Part shown: positions 11,001-20,407 of the stretch, in pieces
How the letters are laid out: the number at the start of each line of letters is the position of its first letter
Numbering within the stretch: the stretch's first letter is position 1
From: Patella vulgata
Taxonomy: Eukaryota > Mollusca > Gastropoda > Patellidae
Reading direction: 5' to 3'
Assembly: GCF_932274485.2 (NCBI RefSeq)
Contig: NC_065886.2
Location: forward strand, 46,921,501-46,985,500
Length of the DNA: 64,000 nucleotides
Made by a program: the position numbers and the translations under genes
Notes under the pieces: model-generated
Told to the model about the DNA's origin: nothing
Databases searched by the model: none
The model's input: the letters and a program-made list of their open reading frames with translations, nothing else

Positions 11001-14000
11001 TAATTAATAATTATATACTTTGTGAGAAGTAACAGTACACCGATTGTCATAAATGTTGATTTGTATCTGTATCGGTTAGAAGCTAATAGATAGATCACTT
11101 ATTGGGCGTCGATTTCTAACCTAAAGCGGAAATGATATCAATGATGTCGTGTAAAAAATACTCATTGAATCTTGTATTGTATTATTTCAATGACAAAGTA
11201 CCAGACAACAAAATTGTACCGGAAGTAATACTGATATACATGGATTGGGAATTAAAACCAAAAGTGGTAAATATAATCACTGATATCGTATATAAAGTAA
11301 TTGATAAAAGTTACAATCATACTTTTGCCACGAAAAGGCGATAGATATTTCAACAAACTATACTAGAGAAATATTGCCATCTCAAATTATTTTTAAAATT
11401 AAAGATGCTTATGAAAGAGCTGAATCTGTCTATTGTATTTCTTTATTATTTAAACATTTATTTACACGACATAATCAACTCTCTAGGCATTGGATGGTTT
11501 AGATATTAAATGGATTATATAATTTAACGATAGTATGGCTAATCGAGGCATTGTTTATTATTATAGCAATGGTATTCGACAACTGGACTACCATGTCAAA
11601 ACTTAAACATTCATAACTTTACTCAATAGATTTATTTCTCATTATCTATATTTATACTATTATAGCAAGAACAGTCCGCTTTTTTATACGCCCAGTTATC
11701 ATCCGATTGAACCTCAGATTGATACACAGGATTTAAGGTCTTGAGAAGAACAAGTATATTGATTTTCAATGAATTTTGATAATTTGAACAGCTAAATCCA
11801 TGATATTAAATGTTTCGTATACTAAACGTTAGCATGGGGCAGAACTTTATAAAAACCATATAAATTCTAATGATTTTATGATAATTACTTAATGAGTTGT
11901 TACTCTTAATCAGATTTTAGTGTATTATAAATGTTTCATTACCGAAAAAATTAAAAATATGTGATAACTCTTGTTGACTGGCCGGACGATTTGGCTGCTG
12001 TGGGCGTATGTTTCGCTGCCTGGCAGCCTATCTTTTATCTAAATCTTACATAAATACATCTTTAATGAGAATGCCAAGAATTTATACACATTTAATTATT
12101 ATTTATGTTTATGAATAATAGAAAACAGTATTTGGGGAGATGTTGCTAAGATGAAAGATCAAATTAATGTGAAGTATAATAAACTAGAAGAATTATTTGC
12201 TTTAAAATCATCAAATCAGCTGGAACCCACCCACCCTAATGAAAAAGCTCTTAAAAGACATTCAGCATCGCTAGAGGTTTGTATTGATTTTATTTTTATA
12301 TAGCTTTATTAATAAAATAACAAAAAAAAGATAACTTTATTATTACTCTCAAATATAATTTTAAATCAATTTCTTTTTAACGTTGACATCTTATTTCTGA
12401 ATGTATTAATTTATCACCAGGACAAAGTTGCCCGGGTGGCGCTCGTGTGGCTCTATCTCTACTGTTTTCTATAATATGTTTCAGTTTTGTTTCGACATAT
12501 TGTTTTAACTTTCTTGGAACTGGGTTTTTATTTGTGTTTTCTCTATTATATTGGTTTTTTTGTCCCTGTCTTGTGGCACAGTTATCCTGCATTGTCTATT
12601 AATTTGCAGAACCTGTAAGATTGATGCATGTTCTCTATGTTTTAGTATTCACATTGACAAGTTTATCACAATAGTGTAAGACCCGTTTTTAGCTATTTAC
12701 GCTTCCCAATTAAATGAAAAGTGATATCAAGCTACTTGATAACCTTGTTATTTTCAGAAGATAAATCCTTTGTTAATTTTAGAAAGTAAATCGTTTGTTG
12801 ATTTCAGATCGCCTTACTGGATCCTAAGCGAAGTATGATTGTGAATATATTTCTAAAACAGTTTCGAAATGCCAATGCTAGTATTATAGATTTAATACGT
12901 AAATGTGATAGTCGAAGTCTGGGCACGGAGAAGATCAAAGGTTTATTAAAGATTATGCCAACTCAAGAAGAGGTAAGCTGAACTATTCTAATGGAATTGT
13001 CAATTATTACATATTTAACAAAGTAATAGTGTACTAGGCTTTCATTATCCGGCAATGGTGACTTTAAAATTTTAAAGGGACATCATCAGCTTCACCAACA
13101 AAACGAATTATCCCGTATTTGGAATATCTCGAATCACAAATATATCGTGACTTAGATATCTAAAATCCCGAATATATTGTGTTTTAGATATCTCGAATCC
13201 CCAACATATCGTGTCTTAGATATCTGATTTCTTGAATATCTTGCATTTTGAATAACTTGTTTTTCGAATATTTTGTATATCCGTAAAGAACAAATAATTG
13301 CAGTTCAATCTCGAATGTCTCGAATCTCGCTAGTCCTAAACATATGTATTTTGAATATCTCGTTTCTTGAATATTGAGCCAGAAATTCCGGTAGAATCGA
13401 ATTATTTTGTCGATTGGCAGCTTTTGCTTTCAGTTTTATATAGCTCCAAAAATTAACACCGTGAAAGATGAAACTAAGGCTTTAGCATTCACATGGCACG
13501 GTTGCTGATATTGTCGCAAGTCCTTGAATATCATTTAGACCTTTTAATTCGAATATTTGAATATATTTCAGTTCTTTTAACTTAAATAGTGCATTATTAT
13601 AAGACTATGGTCTAAGCAGAAAAGTAGGACATTAAGCCCAATTTCATTTTTTAAGACGACGCTTATTTTTGTATTTTCTTTCTAGGTTGAACTGATCTCT
13701 AATTTTGATGGCGACATCGATAAGTTAGGTGATGCAGAGAAATTTTACAAAGATCTAATTCAAATACCTAATTATAATATTAGAATAGAGGGCATGAATC
13801 TAAAAAGTGACTTTAATTCTCAGATGGCCGTAATACGACCCAATATACAATTACTCAATTCTGTCTGTAGGCAAATACTCAACAGTGACTCGCTCAAGAT
13901 GTTCCTCAGATTTGTATTACATGCGGGTAATTTTATAAATAAAGTAAGTAAGATTATTGTATTTAAACTTTTCATGTTCAGTAGACGTGTAACCTTTCCT

Positions 14001-17000
14001 ATACCACTTTATTATCCAAGGACAAGCCCCCCCCCCCCCGATATGACTGAACACCACAATTGCAGTTCGATATAAAGAGTTTACTTATAGCTTTAACTTT
14101 CTTGGTTACAAAGACACCTTGACTATAACATTTAACTGAGTTGGCATGTTGTAACGTCCCCGGCTATAACGCTAAGTACTACTACATTGCATATTAGCCA
14201 AGTACCAACGGAAACGTTGTATACAGAGTTCACTGTATATCCAATTTATTGTTGGCTATTTAGAATTTATGAATGAACATTTTACTAAAGGAAGGGAGTG
14301 ACCTGGAATTCAAACAGGAAGAGGGTTGTACTATTTAACTATAATTACACATAATAATATATTGATTCATTGACCAAATGATTAACTAACTGTTAATGAA
14401 CTATTTCCCGGGTCTTAAAACAGTTTTATGTTTGCCTATTTCAGGGAAGTACATCCGGAAGTGCCTATGGATTTAGAATCAACTCATTATGTAAATTAGC
14501 AATGGTGAAGTCCAATGTTCCACGATTTTCTTTATTACATCACCTTGTGGAAGAGGCGTTAATTCAAAACAAGAACGCTCTACGTTTTGTTGACGAGCTT
14601 CTAGAAGCGTTACAGAAGGCCTCTAAGTAAGCAGTTTATAGTATTTACATCCCACTTCTACTCGTTGCCACTGGCAACCTTTGATGAAACCGTCCTGTTT
14701 ATTTGCAGTACATGCAGAAAAGTCTATTTTTCACATTTTGCTTCACAATACTCGATAGAAATGTGATGTAAGTAACTTATTAGCACCTTTCCTCGGTGTA
14801 TCGGTGAATATCAGAACAGTTTTGGTCGGGAGCCGCCTCGGCTCCGCCTCGGCTGGGCCCCTCGACCAAAACTGTCCTGATATTCACCGATACACCTCGG
14901 AAAGGGTGCTAATAACTACTACATAATACCTAGCCTAGATTGCGACTAGTTGTTCAACTATTTTGCCAGAGAGGAGTTTCAAGCGAGTTTGAAATGAACT
15001 AAAGATAATACTTAGCCACAGCTTTGTACGTAACCAGGGCCTGTGGTACGTGATCCATGGACCCTATTCTTGAAAGATATCCCCAATTATTCTCCTTCAA
15101 CAATCAGTATGCAGTCCACTTAATATTTTCTAGATTTTGCCTTTCGTTTTACGAATTATTTATGTTGTTTTTGATTACCCCTTACGCCAACCGGGCATCT
15201 GAAGACGGACATATGAGCTGCTAAGGATAAAACGTTGACTTTCAAGTGTCAGTGGATGTTTTTAATGTGCTGTCAGTGGGCCTCGTTTTTTATTAACTCA
15301 CCCTTCGTTCTGTGGCACCGACAAAAGAAACCTAAGGTGGAAAATTACGAAGAACTTTCTCGGCCAACAGCAGGATAGAACCCGGTACAACTTTAGTGAG
15401 CCAGTGCCATTCTCACCCATTACAAGATGAAATATATTAGGGTATTGATGATAGTTGCCAAGTTACTAAGTTACTGTTCGGACCGCACCGCTGGTTGCCA
15501 AGTTACTGTTCAGATCGCACCGCGTCACATATTTTAAGGACCTTTTTATATTCCCCTTCTAAAATTTTTGATGACGGAGTTTTTTCAACTACATAAATAA
15601 AATCGCAATTAAAATAACACGGGTCTAAAATACATAGAAATGAAAACACAACGTTTGAAGCTAGTTTGAGCAGTTTGTATACTTTTATTTATTTCATGAT
15701 TTGTTGATCTTTTAGATTTACACTATCTAATACCAAAGGTGAGTTTTTACAACTCAGACAAAATGTTGATAAATTTGAACATCAGATGTCGTCGGTAGAA
15801 CCTGGTTTGAAAACACATTTTTCTGAATTTTTGGAGGTAAATGTTTAATATTTGTTATCAATTAACAGCAAATAACATCGGAGAAAAGGTAATTAAATAG
15901 GAATGAGCATCTCTATTCTCAGTGGGTCAGTGAGTAAGGCTGACCGAGAACATTCCCCGGAATTTTCCATCGTGGTTTCGTCATGGCTGTGGTGCCGTAC
16001 GGAGGCCTGTCAAGCGTTTAGCTAATATGATGACATGCACATATAACATAACTCCCGACAATTTGAACTCATTTGCTGTCCGAGTAAAATTTCCCTAATA
16101 TCCCGGTTGGTGCAGAAAAGTAGGATGTTAATCCCCATTTCACCCACTTATTCTATTCTCAGACAAACACCGCTGCTCTGGAAAACTTAAATTCTCCACT
16201 GGATATCAGAGGTCATGGTTACCACGCTCCCCCACCCTCGAGACATTTATAAGATATGACTGTTGCTGTTGGTAATTATCCCCTTTCAGTGAAATTAGGG
16301 ATAATGAAAAGGGCTCTTTCTGTTATCATTCGACCCATAGTATTGTTTACATCGCATAAAATTACCTCTAATCCTCTAGAATTAATTCGCTCGTTCCCAA
16401 CCACTTCCTCCTCATATACAACAGATTTGAGATATTTTTGTGCACCTTAGATAATGTCTGTCATTGAGTCAATTATCTTGGTTTCACACCCCGCTATGTC
16501 CAGTAGGTGGCAAGGAGTAAGGTCGCCTACCTAACTTCGTGAGTTTTCTTGGGAATCTTTGTTTTCATTCCACAGCAAAATATCTCCTACATGCAAACAA
16601 ATTATTGAAATAAATTGTACCACGTGTTTATTCAAAAATGAGCTATTATTATTTGTTTTGTTTACTAGGAAGCTGAGAATGATATATCGGACGTAGATGA
16701 AGGATTTGATAGGTTAGATAATTTATCTGAAAAACTGAGAGATCATTTCTGTGAGAACACTCCTTTTAATCTCAACGACTTTCTACTTTCTTTTCTGGAA
16801 TTTACAGAAAAAGTCAAATTATGTGAACAGGTAAGACATTGTTATCTCCCCTGATTTTTGTCTTGAATTTTGAAATGGAAATAATTTTACGTGGACAGTG
16901 CGGTGAAATATAAACTTACTAGGTAAAGGGGACGTGGGTGTCCGTGGGTGCTAGCCAGTTGGTATAGACTATGTCACAAAGACATCTGATAGTAACGTGA

Positions 17001-17865
17001 TGTTTCAAACGGAGTCCTGATGACCAACATTACTGCTTAGCAAAAGGTAAACAATAACAATCGTTTGTCAAATCGAAAATTATGGAACACCTCGAAAGGG
17101 CCAATTCTTCTTCAATATTCAAAATTCATATAGGGTTTTCATGTATAGGTTATAGCATAATTAAATGATTCATATTGTTTTTTACCCAGGAAGTGGAGGC
17201 TCGACGGCAACAGGAAAAGAAAGTGGCTTTAAGACAGAAAACAATGGAAGAAATAGCATTAAAAAGAAAAAGTAAGCAATTTTCAATTATTTGTCGGTTT
17301 ACAAAATGTGACATTTTATGGTCTCGAAATGCCCGAATGGACCCAGTAAGTATTTTCGATAAATTTTTAAATGTACCCTCTCGTTTGTGGTTAACAATAA
17401 AGAAATATCAAGATTACCATTTCTGAACAATACCTTTTTAGACAAGTGTCCGATTCAATGATCCTGATCAGATAACTCCCCGGGACGTTATTTGACAACC
17501 AAGGCTACTATATTGCAGGATCGCCATTTGAACTAGGCCCGTCATGTGACAGCAAGTCATTCGCGTTGATCATGAAATGGCTTGTGACCAGCTTGTGGGT
17601 AACTTTTACTTTACGCTTTGACAGCTGAAACTGGCATGATTCTAAAGACCAATGAAGTAATTTCACTAATTTGATTAAATTTACTGTTTCAGGTGGTACC
17701 GGTCTTCACCAAGCTATTAACAACTCTGCTGGGGCACCGGAGGCCAAAACCAAGATTGTTGATAATATAGTGAATGAAATAAAGAAAGGAAAGGTGCTTA
17801 GACGGTTATCTTTAAAACGTAAAAACAGATTGGCTGTACAGGCTATTGAAACGGCTCATTTATAA
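4889..17865 (+). CDS. INF2: Inverted formin 2 (INF2) ortholog, 5'-incomplete, 12 exons
   Basis: Formins nucleate and elongate unbranched actin filaments; INF2 also severs and depolymerises them and acts at ER and mitochondria-associated actin. The exons 4889-5048, 6916-7094, 7989-8068, 9566-10026, 12122-12276, 12808-12972, 13686-13943, 14445-14626, 15716-15836, 16669-16830, 17190-17271 and 17693-17865 join in one frame with matching phases at every GT-AG junction, giving 725 residues and a stop. Order: C-terminal part of the diaphanous inhibitory domain (1-140), proline-rich FH1 (about 205-256), FH2 (about 277-640) with LNWSKV and GNFINKGSTSGSAYGF, a charged helix, and a WH2/DAD-like motif IVDNIVNEIKKGKVLRR (about 689-705). 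INF2 rather than another formin is indicated by YRFSIMVTEL and IRIRNEF in the DID and by the DAD. The N-terminal DID exons lie outside. The tail after the DAD is only about 20 residues with no CAAX box, unlike the long vertebrate tail. Confidence 0.95.
5049..6274 (+). other. INF2: INF2 intron, no gene
   Basis: AT-rich. Around 5250-5345 a short motif close to CCACAGAGATTACCCATTCACC recurs two to three times. Nothing else recognised. Confidence 0.55.
6275..6404. repeat. 35-bp tandem repeat, about 3.7 copies
   Basis: Unit ATTCACTCAGCGAAGAGGGT plus ACGTTAGGCCCATGT, starting at 6275, 6310, 6345 and 6380. Units alternate between ATTCACTCAG and ATTCACACAG/T, so the higher-order period is 70 bp. Lies in an INF2 intron. 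Confidence 0.9.
6405..6915 (+). other. INF2: INF2 intron remainder
   Basis: Contains an open frame of 92 codons (6432-6710) with no family resemblance and a CCAAGATGGCTGCGATG block at 6519-6535 resembling a YY1-type site. No exon is supported. Ends with acceptor TTGCCAG at 6909-6915. Confidence 0.5.
6916..7094 (+). CDS. INF2: INF2 exon b (end of DID)
   Basis: Encodes LNILDVIQGLRDIDDEDLRV and continues through a Glu/Asp-rich helix to DLFMALLNK, aligning with [20 protein letters not shown] of vertebrate INF2. Enters in phase 1 and leaves in phase 0 with donor GTATTC. Confidence 0.93.
7095..7670 (+). other. INF2: INF2 intron, no gene
   Basis: AT-rich with a C-rich patch CCCCCACCCCCACCCC near 7301. 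No repeat family recognised before the SINE at 7671. Confidence 0.5.
7671..7917 (+). mobile_element. SINE family B, full length
   Basis: Head with A box-like TGACCGAATGG, a B box-like TGTTCAACCCC, a C13 run interrupting the usual CTCCGGTTTCC segment, then ACCTCTACGCGCAAG, AATTATTGAAATAAA and the end ACTCGAGTGGACGTTAAACC. The last segment is shared with SINE family A. Confidence 0.85.
7989..8068 (+). CDS. INF2: INF2 exon c (DID/linker)
   Basis: Encodes FQDTPIGSSLLGILYSLYQI followed by DSNNSH, the counterpart of the vertebrate helix SAQLLSVLQGLLHLEP. Acceptor TTTCAG, donor GTATGT, leaves in phase 2. Confidence 0.9.
8069..9565 (+). other. INF2: INF2 intron, no gene
   Basis: About 1.5 kb of AT-rich sequence. 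Open frames at 9062-9259 and 9196-9417 lack family resemblance and useful splice contexts. Acceptor at the end is TTTTTATTAAAG. Confidence 0.6.
9566..10026 (+). CDS. INF2: INF2 exon d (linker, FH1, start of FH2)
   Basis: Starts SEATWINIEQMVQKTVEHQ, matching the helix that follows the DID in INF2, then a Gln/Thr-rich linker, then a polyproline FH1 (9762-9915) with runs of four to seven prolines broken by Ala, Gly and Ile, which recruit profilin-actin in this family. It closes with CKMKMLNWSKVPIQNLR, the start of FH2. Leaves in phase 1 at donor GTAAGT. Confidence 0.95.
10058..10155 (+). mobile_element. SINE family B, body fragment
   Basis: TCGTGGGATTTTTCCGCGTC, CCTCCGGTTTCC and CCCCTACGCGCAAGCG match the family body. 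It begins only about 30 bases downstream of the INF2 exon d donor. Confidence 0.7.
10386..10592 (+). mobile_element. SINE family A, 3'-truncated
   Basis: Head GCTGGCTCGCTAACCC with B box-like GTGTTCGATTCTA, then body to GTTGGAATTCGATATGAGAG, where it stops. The neighbouring minus copy is cut at the same body position. Confidence 0.75.
10610..10862 (-). mobile_element. SINE family A, 3'-truncated, inverted partner
   Basis: Complementary to the family from head (near 10800-10862) to the CGATATAAG point of the body. Together with 10386-10592 it forms a tail-to-tail inverted pair separated by about 17 bases. Contains a G10 run at 10766-10775. Confidence 0.75.
10863..11396 (+). other. INF2: INF2 intron, no gene
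   Basis: AT-rich; an open frame at 11132-11344 has no family resemblance. Confidence 0.5.
11397..11530 (-). repeat. Partial copy of a dispersed inverted-repeat family (MITE-X)
   Basis: ATTAAAGATGCTTATGAAAG, AGAGCTGAATCTGTCTATTG and TTTACACGACATAATCAACT correspond to the complement of the end of the family seen at 24198-24590, 42686-43256 and 51220-51616. Confidence 0.5.
11531..12121 (+). other. INF2: INF2 intron, no gene
   Basis: AT-rich, perhaps with more decayed MITE-X sequence (TATTATAGCAAGAACAGTCC near 11657). Nothing else recognised. Confidence 0.45.
12122..12276 (+). CDS. INF2: INF2 exon e (FH2 lasso/linker)
   Basis: Encodes NSIWGDVAKMKDQINVKYNK through LEELFALK to KRHSASLE, matching the SMW and FSSIERLFSF segments of INF2 FH2. 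Enters in phase 1, ends in phase 0 at donor GTTTGT. Confidence 0.93.
12277..12807 (+). other. INF2: INF2 intron, no gene
   Basis: AT-rich; a minus-strand open frame at 12377-12592 has no support. Near the 3' end two similar segments occur around AGAAGATAAATCCTTTGTTA and AGAAAGTAAATCGTTTGTTG. Confidence 0.5.
12808..12972 (+). CDS. INF2: INF2 exon f (FH2 knob)
   Basis: Encodes IALLDPKRSMIVNIFLKQFR and on to IKGLLKIMPTQEE. The pattern LD.KRS.N..IFLKQF and LL..(L/M)P...E is diagnostic of FH2. Phase 0 at both ends. Confidence 0.97.
12973..13615 (+). other. INF2: INF2 intron with degenerate TCGAATATCTCG repeats
   Basis: Between about 13115 and 13400 short words such as GAATATCTCGAAT, TTAGATATCT and ATATATCGTG recur about ten times in loose tandem order. 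Looks like a decayed short-period satellite. Confidence 0.55.
13616..13651 (+). repeat. SINE family A 3' tail fragment
   Basis: AGCAGAAAAGTAGGACATTA followed by AGCCCAATTTCATTTT matches the tail of family A (GTAGGACGTTAAACCCCATTTC). Only the tail is recognisable. Confidence 0.55.
13686..13943 (+). CDS. INF2: INF2 exon g (FH2 coiled-coil and post region)
   Basis: Encodes VELISNFDGDIDKLGDAEKF through IRIEGMNLKSDF to FLRFVLHAGNFINK, with the FH2 landmarks LGDAEKFY, R(I/L)..M and the LGN(F/Y)(M/I)N equivalent HAGNFINK. Phase 0 both ends, donor GTAAGT. Confidence 0.97.
13944..14444 (+). other. INF2: INF2 intron, no gene
   Basis: Contains a C11 run at about 14029. No repeat family recognised. Confidence 0.5.
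14445..14626 (+). CDS. INF2: INF2 exon h (FH2 GNxxN...GF motif)
   Basis: Encodes GSTSGSAYGFRINSLCKLAM then LLHHLVEEAL. This continues the best-conserved FH2 signature G...G.A.GF....L.KL. Ends in phase 2 at donor GTAAGC. Confidence 0.97.
14777..14917. mobile_element. GC-rich hairpin element (about 141 bp) in INF2 intron
   Basis: Left arm TTATTAGCACCTTTCCTCGG continues through TGTATCGGTGAATATCAG to GTTTTGGTCG; the right arm is its nearly exact reverse complement (about 50 bp each). The loop is GC-rich with repeated GCCTCGGCTCC words, unlike the AT-rich surroundings. Best read as a tiny foldback MITE. Confidence 0.75.
14918..15295 (+). other. INF2: INF2 intron, no gene
   Basis: No recognised element between the hairpin element and the SINE fragment. 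Confidence 0.5.
15296..15425 (-). mobile_element. SINE family A, head fragment
   Basis: Complement of the family head and proximal body: GAACTTTCTCGGCCAACA and the degraded B box AGCAGGATAGAACCCGGTAC. Body and tail are missing. Confidence 0.6.
15716..15836 (+). CDS. INF2: INF2 exon i (FH2 C-terminal helices)
   Basis: Encodes FTLSNTKGEFLQLRQNVDKF then EHQMSSVEPGLKTHFSEFLE, consistent with the late FH2 helices. Enters in phase 2 (completing Lys), leaves in phase 0 at donor GTAAAT. Confidence 0.9.
15926..16145 (+). mobile_element. SINE family A, internally deleted and diverged
   Basis: TGGGTCAGTGAGTAAGGCTG (A box side), CCGAGAACATTCCCCGGAAT and the tail GCAGAAAAGTAGGATGTTAA then CCCCATTTCAC. 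The B-box region is deleted. Confidence 0.65.
16450..16640 (+). mobile_element. SINE family B, diverged
   Basis: GTCTGTCATTGAGTCAATTA, a rearranged middle, CCTACATGCAAACAAATTAT and TGAAATAAATTGTACCACGTG follow the family order. Confidence 0.6.
16669..16830 (+). CDS. INF2: INF2 exon j (end of FH2)
   Basis: Encodes EAENDISDVDEGFDRLDNLS through LRDHFCENTPFNLNDFL to FTEKVKLCEQ. DYLCED in vertebrate INF2 corresponds to DHFCEN here. Phase 0 both ends. Confidence 0.95.
16831..17189 (+). other. INF2: INF2 intron, no gene
   Basis: No repeat recognised; acceptor TTTTTTACCCAG. Confidence 0.55.
17190..17271 (+). CDS. INF2: INF2 exon k (charged helix)
   Basis: Encodes EVEARRQQEKKVALRQKTME then EIALKRK, the basic coiled segment that follows FH2 in INF2 (KEQAAKAERRKQQLAEEEA). 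Ends in phase 1 at donor GTAAGC. Confidence 0.9.
17272..17692 (+). other. INF2: INF2 last intron
   Basis: Read-through of exon k would stay open to 17426, so intron retention would replace the DAD by about 50 unrelated residues; nothing shows that this happens. No repeat recognised. Confidence 0.5.
17693..17865 (+). CDS. INF2: INF2 terminal exon (WH2/DAD-like motif and stop)
   Basis: After a short linker it encodes IVDNIVNEIKKGKVLRRLSL and ends NRLAVQAIETAHL before TAA. In INF2 the DAD also works as a WH2 that binds actin monomer; the hydrophobic positions and the basic KGK.LRR end align with VIDALLADIRKGFQLRK. There is no C-terminal CAAX prenylation box. Confidence 0.93.
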
Positions 17866-18283
17866 GCGACACAATATAAAGATATTAATATTATATTTTT
17901 ACTAGATCTATATATTTATAACTGAAAATACACCCTAACTTCTCAAAAGGGAAATATATGTGAATAGAAAACCAATTCCATGTTTGAAACACAAGTTCAT
18001 ATTTATTGTATTAGATAAGAATTTTAAACCATTAATTTATTCTCTTCTGGGTAATAGTTTTGTGACATATGTAGTCTTTAGGATTTGTTATTTTATCTGG
18101 ATAGTGTCTCAATTTTGGGAATAGACCAAGCTATTTTTCTCTGTTGTCGTATAAATGTGGCTCAATAATACAATCCCAATAGTGTCATAATGTCCGTGAC
18201 ATTACAGTCTTTGAAAAACTATTGTAATTGTGAGAAAACATCAAATCATCTTAGATAGTTCAAAATATGTTTGTTTTTTTTTA
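17866..18283 (+). other. INF2: INF2 3' UTR and flank
   Basis: AT-rich, repeat-free sequence after the stop. A candidate AATAAA lies further on at about 18692 within the duplicated block. The true polyadenylation site is not decided. Confidence 0.45.
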
Positions 18284-18826
18284 AAAAAAAAACAAACCCA
18301 AAAGACTGACGTCCAAAAGAAACGACGCCACGAATTTGAGATACTGTTGAATCAACTTGCTGTATGTGTAAGTACATCTATGTTTCTTGTGGACCTCATT
18401 ATAGTTGTACGCCCGGATATGATCACATACGACTAAAAAAGAACCAGTCGCAATGTTTTTAAAAATGTCTCCTATACAGTGGCTGCACTGTGAATGTCTT
18501 AATAACACCACTTTTTTCGGCGTTAAAGGACCAGCACTCTCATTTAGTATTTTTTATTTTATTTAAACGGGATCTCGAACGGTTCCTCTTCTACACAGTA
18601 CCGATTCGTTCCCCAATTAGGTAGATAATATTTTAGTATCTTTGTAATTATTTTGTTAAATATTTTGTTACTGTAATATCCGTGTAAGATAAATAAACTG
18701 ATATTTTCATGTTTAGACTTATCTATATATATATATATATACAACCATATTTCCAAACCGTCTTCTTAAATTAAAACTAAACTTGATCTACACTATTATA
18801 AACTGACAACAATGCGATGGGGTTTT
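18284..18826. repeat. 543-bp tandem duplication, copy 1
   Basis: From the A-run and CAAACCCAAAAGACTGACGT to GCGATGGGGTTTT it is essentially identical to 18827-19370, including a TATATATATATATATATA microsatellite. Contains AATAAA at about 18692. Confidence 0.95.
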
Positions 18827-19370
18827 AAAAAAAAACAAACCCAAAAGACTGACGTCCAAAAGAAACGACGCCACGAATTTGAGATACTGTTGAATCAACT
18901 TGCTGTATGTGTAAGTACATCTATGTTTCTTGTGGACCTCATTATAGTTGTACGCCCGGATATGATCACATACGACTAAAAAAGAACCAGTCGCAATGTT
19001 TTTAAAAATGTCTCCTATACAGTGGCTGCACTGTGAATGTCTTAATAACACCACTTTTTTCGGCGTTAAAGGACCAGCACTCTCATTTAGTATTTTTTAT
19101 TTTATTTAAACGGGATCTCGAACGGTTCCTCTTCTACACAGTACCGATTCGTTCCCCAATTAGGTAGATAATATTTTAGTATCTTTGTAATTATTTTGTT
19201 AAATATTTTGTTACTGTAATATCCGTGTAAGATAAATAAACTGATATTTTCATGTTTAGACTTATCTATATATATATATATATACAACCATATTTCCAAA
19301 CCGTCTTCTTAAATTAAAACTAAACTTGATCTACACTATTATAAACTGACAACAATGCGATGGGGTTTTA
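18827..19370. repeat. 543-bp tandem duplication, copy 2
   Basis: Second head-to-tail unit, offset 543 bases from copy 1, with no substitution noticed in the compared segments and only the A-run length differing. Either a very recent duplication or an assembly artefact. Confidence 0.95.
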
Positions 19371-20407
19371 CGTCAGGAGGGACGGCGGGAAGAAAGTTGC
19401 CGGTACAATTGTGTTCGCGTCTTAAGGGGGCTTATATCGCCCTTGCAATGCGACTTTGTGCGATTAGATTTGGTGGTCCGGTACGACTGTGAAAAAAGCC
19501 TGTGAAAAAAGCCAGTTTGCACATGTTCTACATTCCAGCGATCTTTTGCTACTAGTTGACAGTTATGATCGACGACGTTATCGAAGAGCGTTTGATAGTC
19601 CTTAAAGGCATATCGTTATCGTGTTTCGAAAAAAAACCCTAAAATCCAGTGAACAACGATATTATGTTTTGCCTCCTTCATCAAGGCGCCTCATAACAAA
19701 TAAAACTCCAGAGCATAGTCTACGAATAATAGTCTGGATGGTTTAACTATCAACATTTAAAAAATAAAAACTAGGCCATTGGCTAGATTATTTGGTCTTT
19801 TAGGTAATCATGTACAAAATCTATTTTTTTCAGAGTTTAATAACCTAAAACAAGACGCCGACGCCCATGAAATTAATTTAAAGGACAATATTGGCGCCAC
19901 TCATTATCACGTGATAGAACTGGTTAAACACGTTCCAAATATTTATTTTTTCACAGAGATCATTGCTACGATAGATGCGTAATCAATGCTTCATCAATCG
20001 GAAGTGACGAAGGCAAAAGGAAAACACGAGTTATCCCTCTGTATAAGACTGATGTAATGAGTGATTTTGTGTTCAACATTTCGATAGTTTCACTCACTAA
20101 CAGACTTCACACGGTAAACAAGACCATTTACGACTTAATCTTTCTTTTCGCTTACGGAATAAAACATGAGATCAACCCAATTTAACACTTATTTTGAACT
20201 AAATCAAAATCTAAAATGACACTTGGGGCAATCATTTAGAATATAGTAGTAAAAACAACTAGGCTTGGACAATTAAATTTACAATGTTGCTTTCTCGTTC
20301 ACCATACAACTGAACTGAGCATTAAAATTCAGTACTGAATAGACACTGAAATTATAGAACAGACTGCTGTGAATATCATTTCATCTGAACTATTGATAAA
20401 ATAAATA
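19371..20407. other. Unassigned sequence
   Basis: No recognised gene. An open frame at 19779-19982 (67 codons) has no family resemblance. Confidence 0.5.

Noticed and set aside
17175-17426. 83-codon open frame as an alternative INF2 end
   Set aside because: It reads through a good GTAAGC donor; the spliced terminal exon restores the conserved DAD, so read-through is not preferred.
18281-19299. Pairs of identical minus-strand open frames
   Set aside because: Products of the 543-bp tandem duplication; no family resemblance, A-run and TA-rich content.
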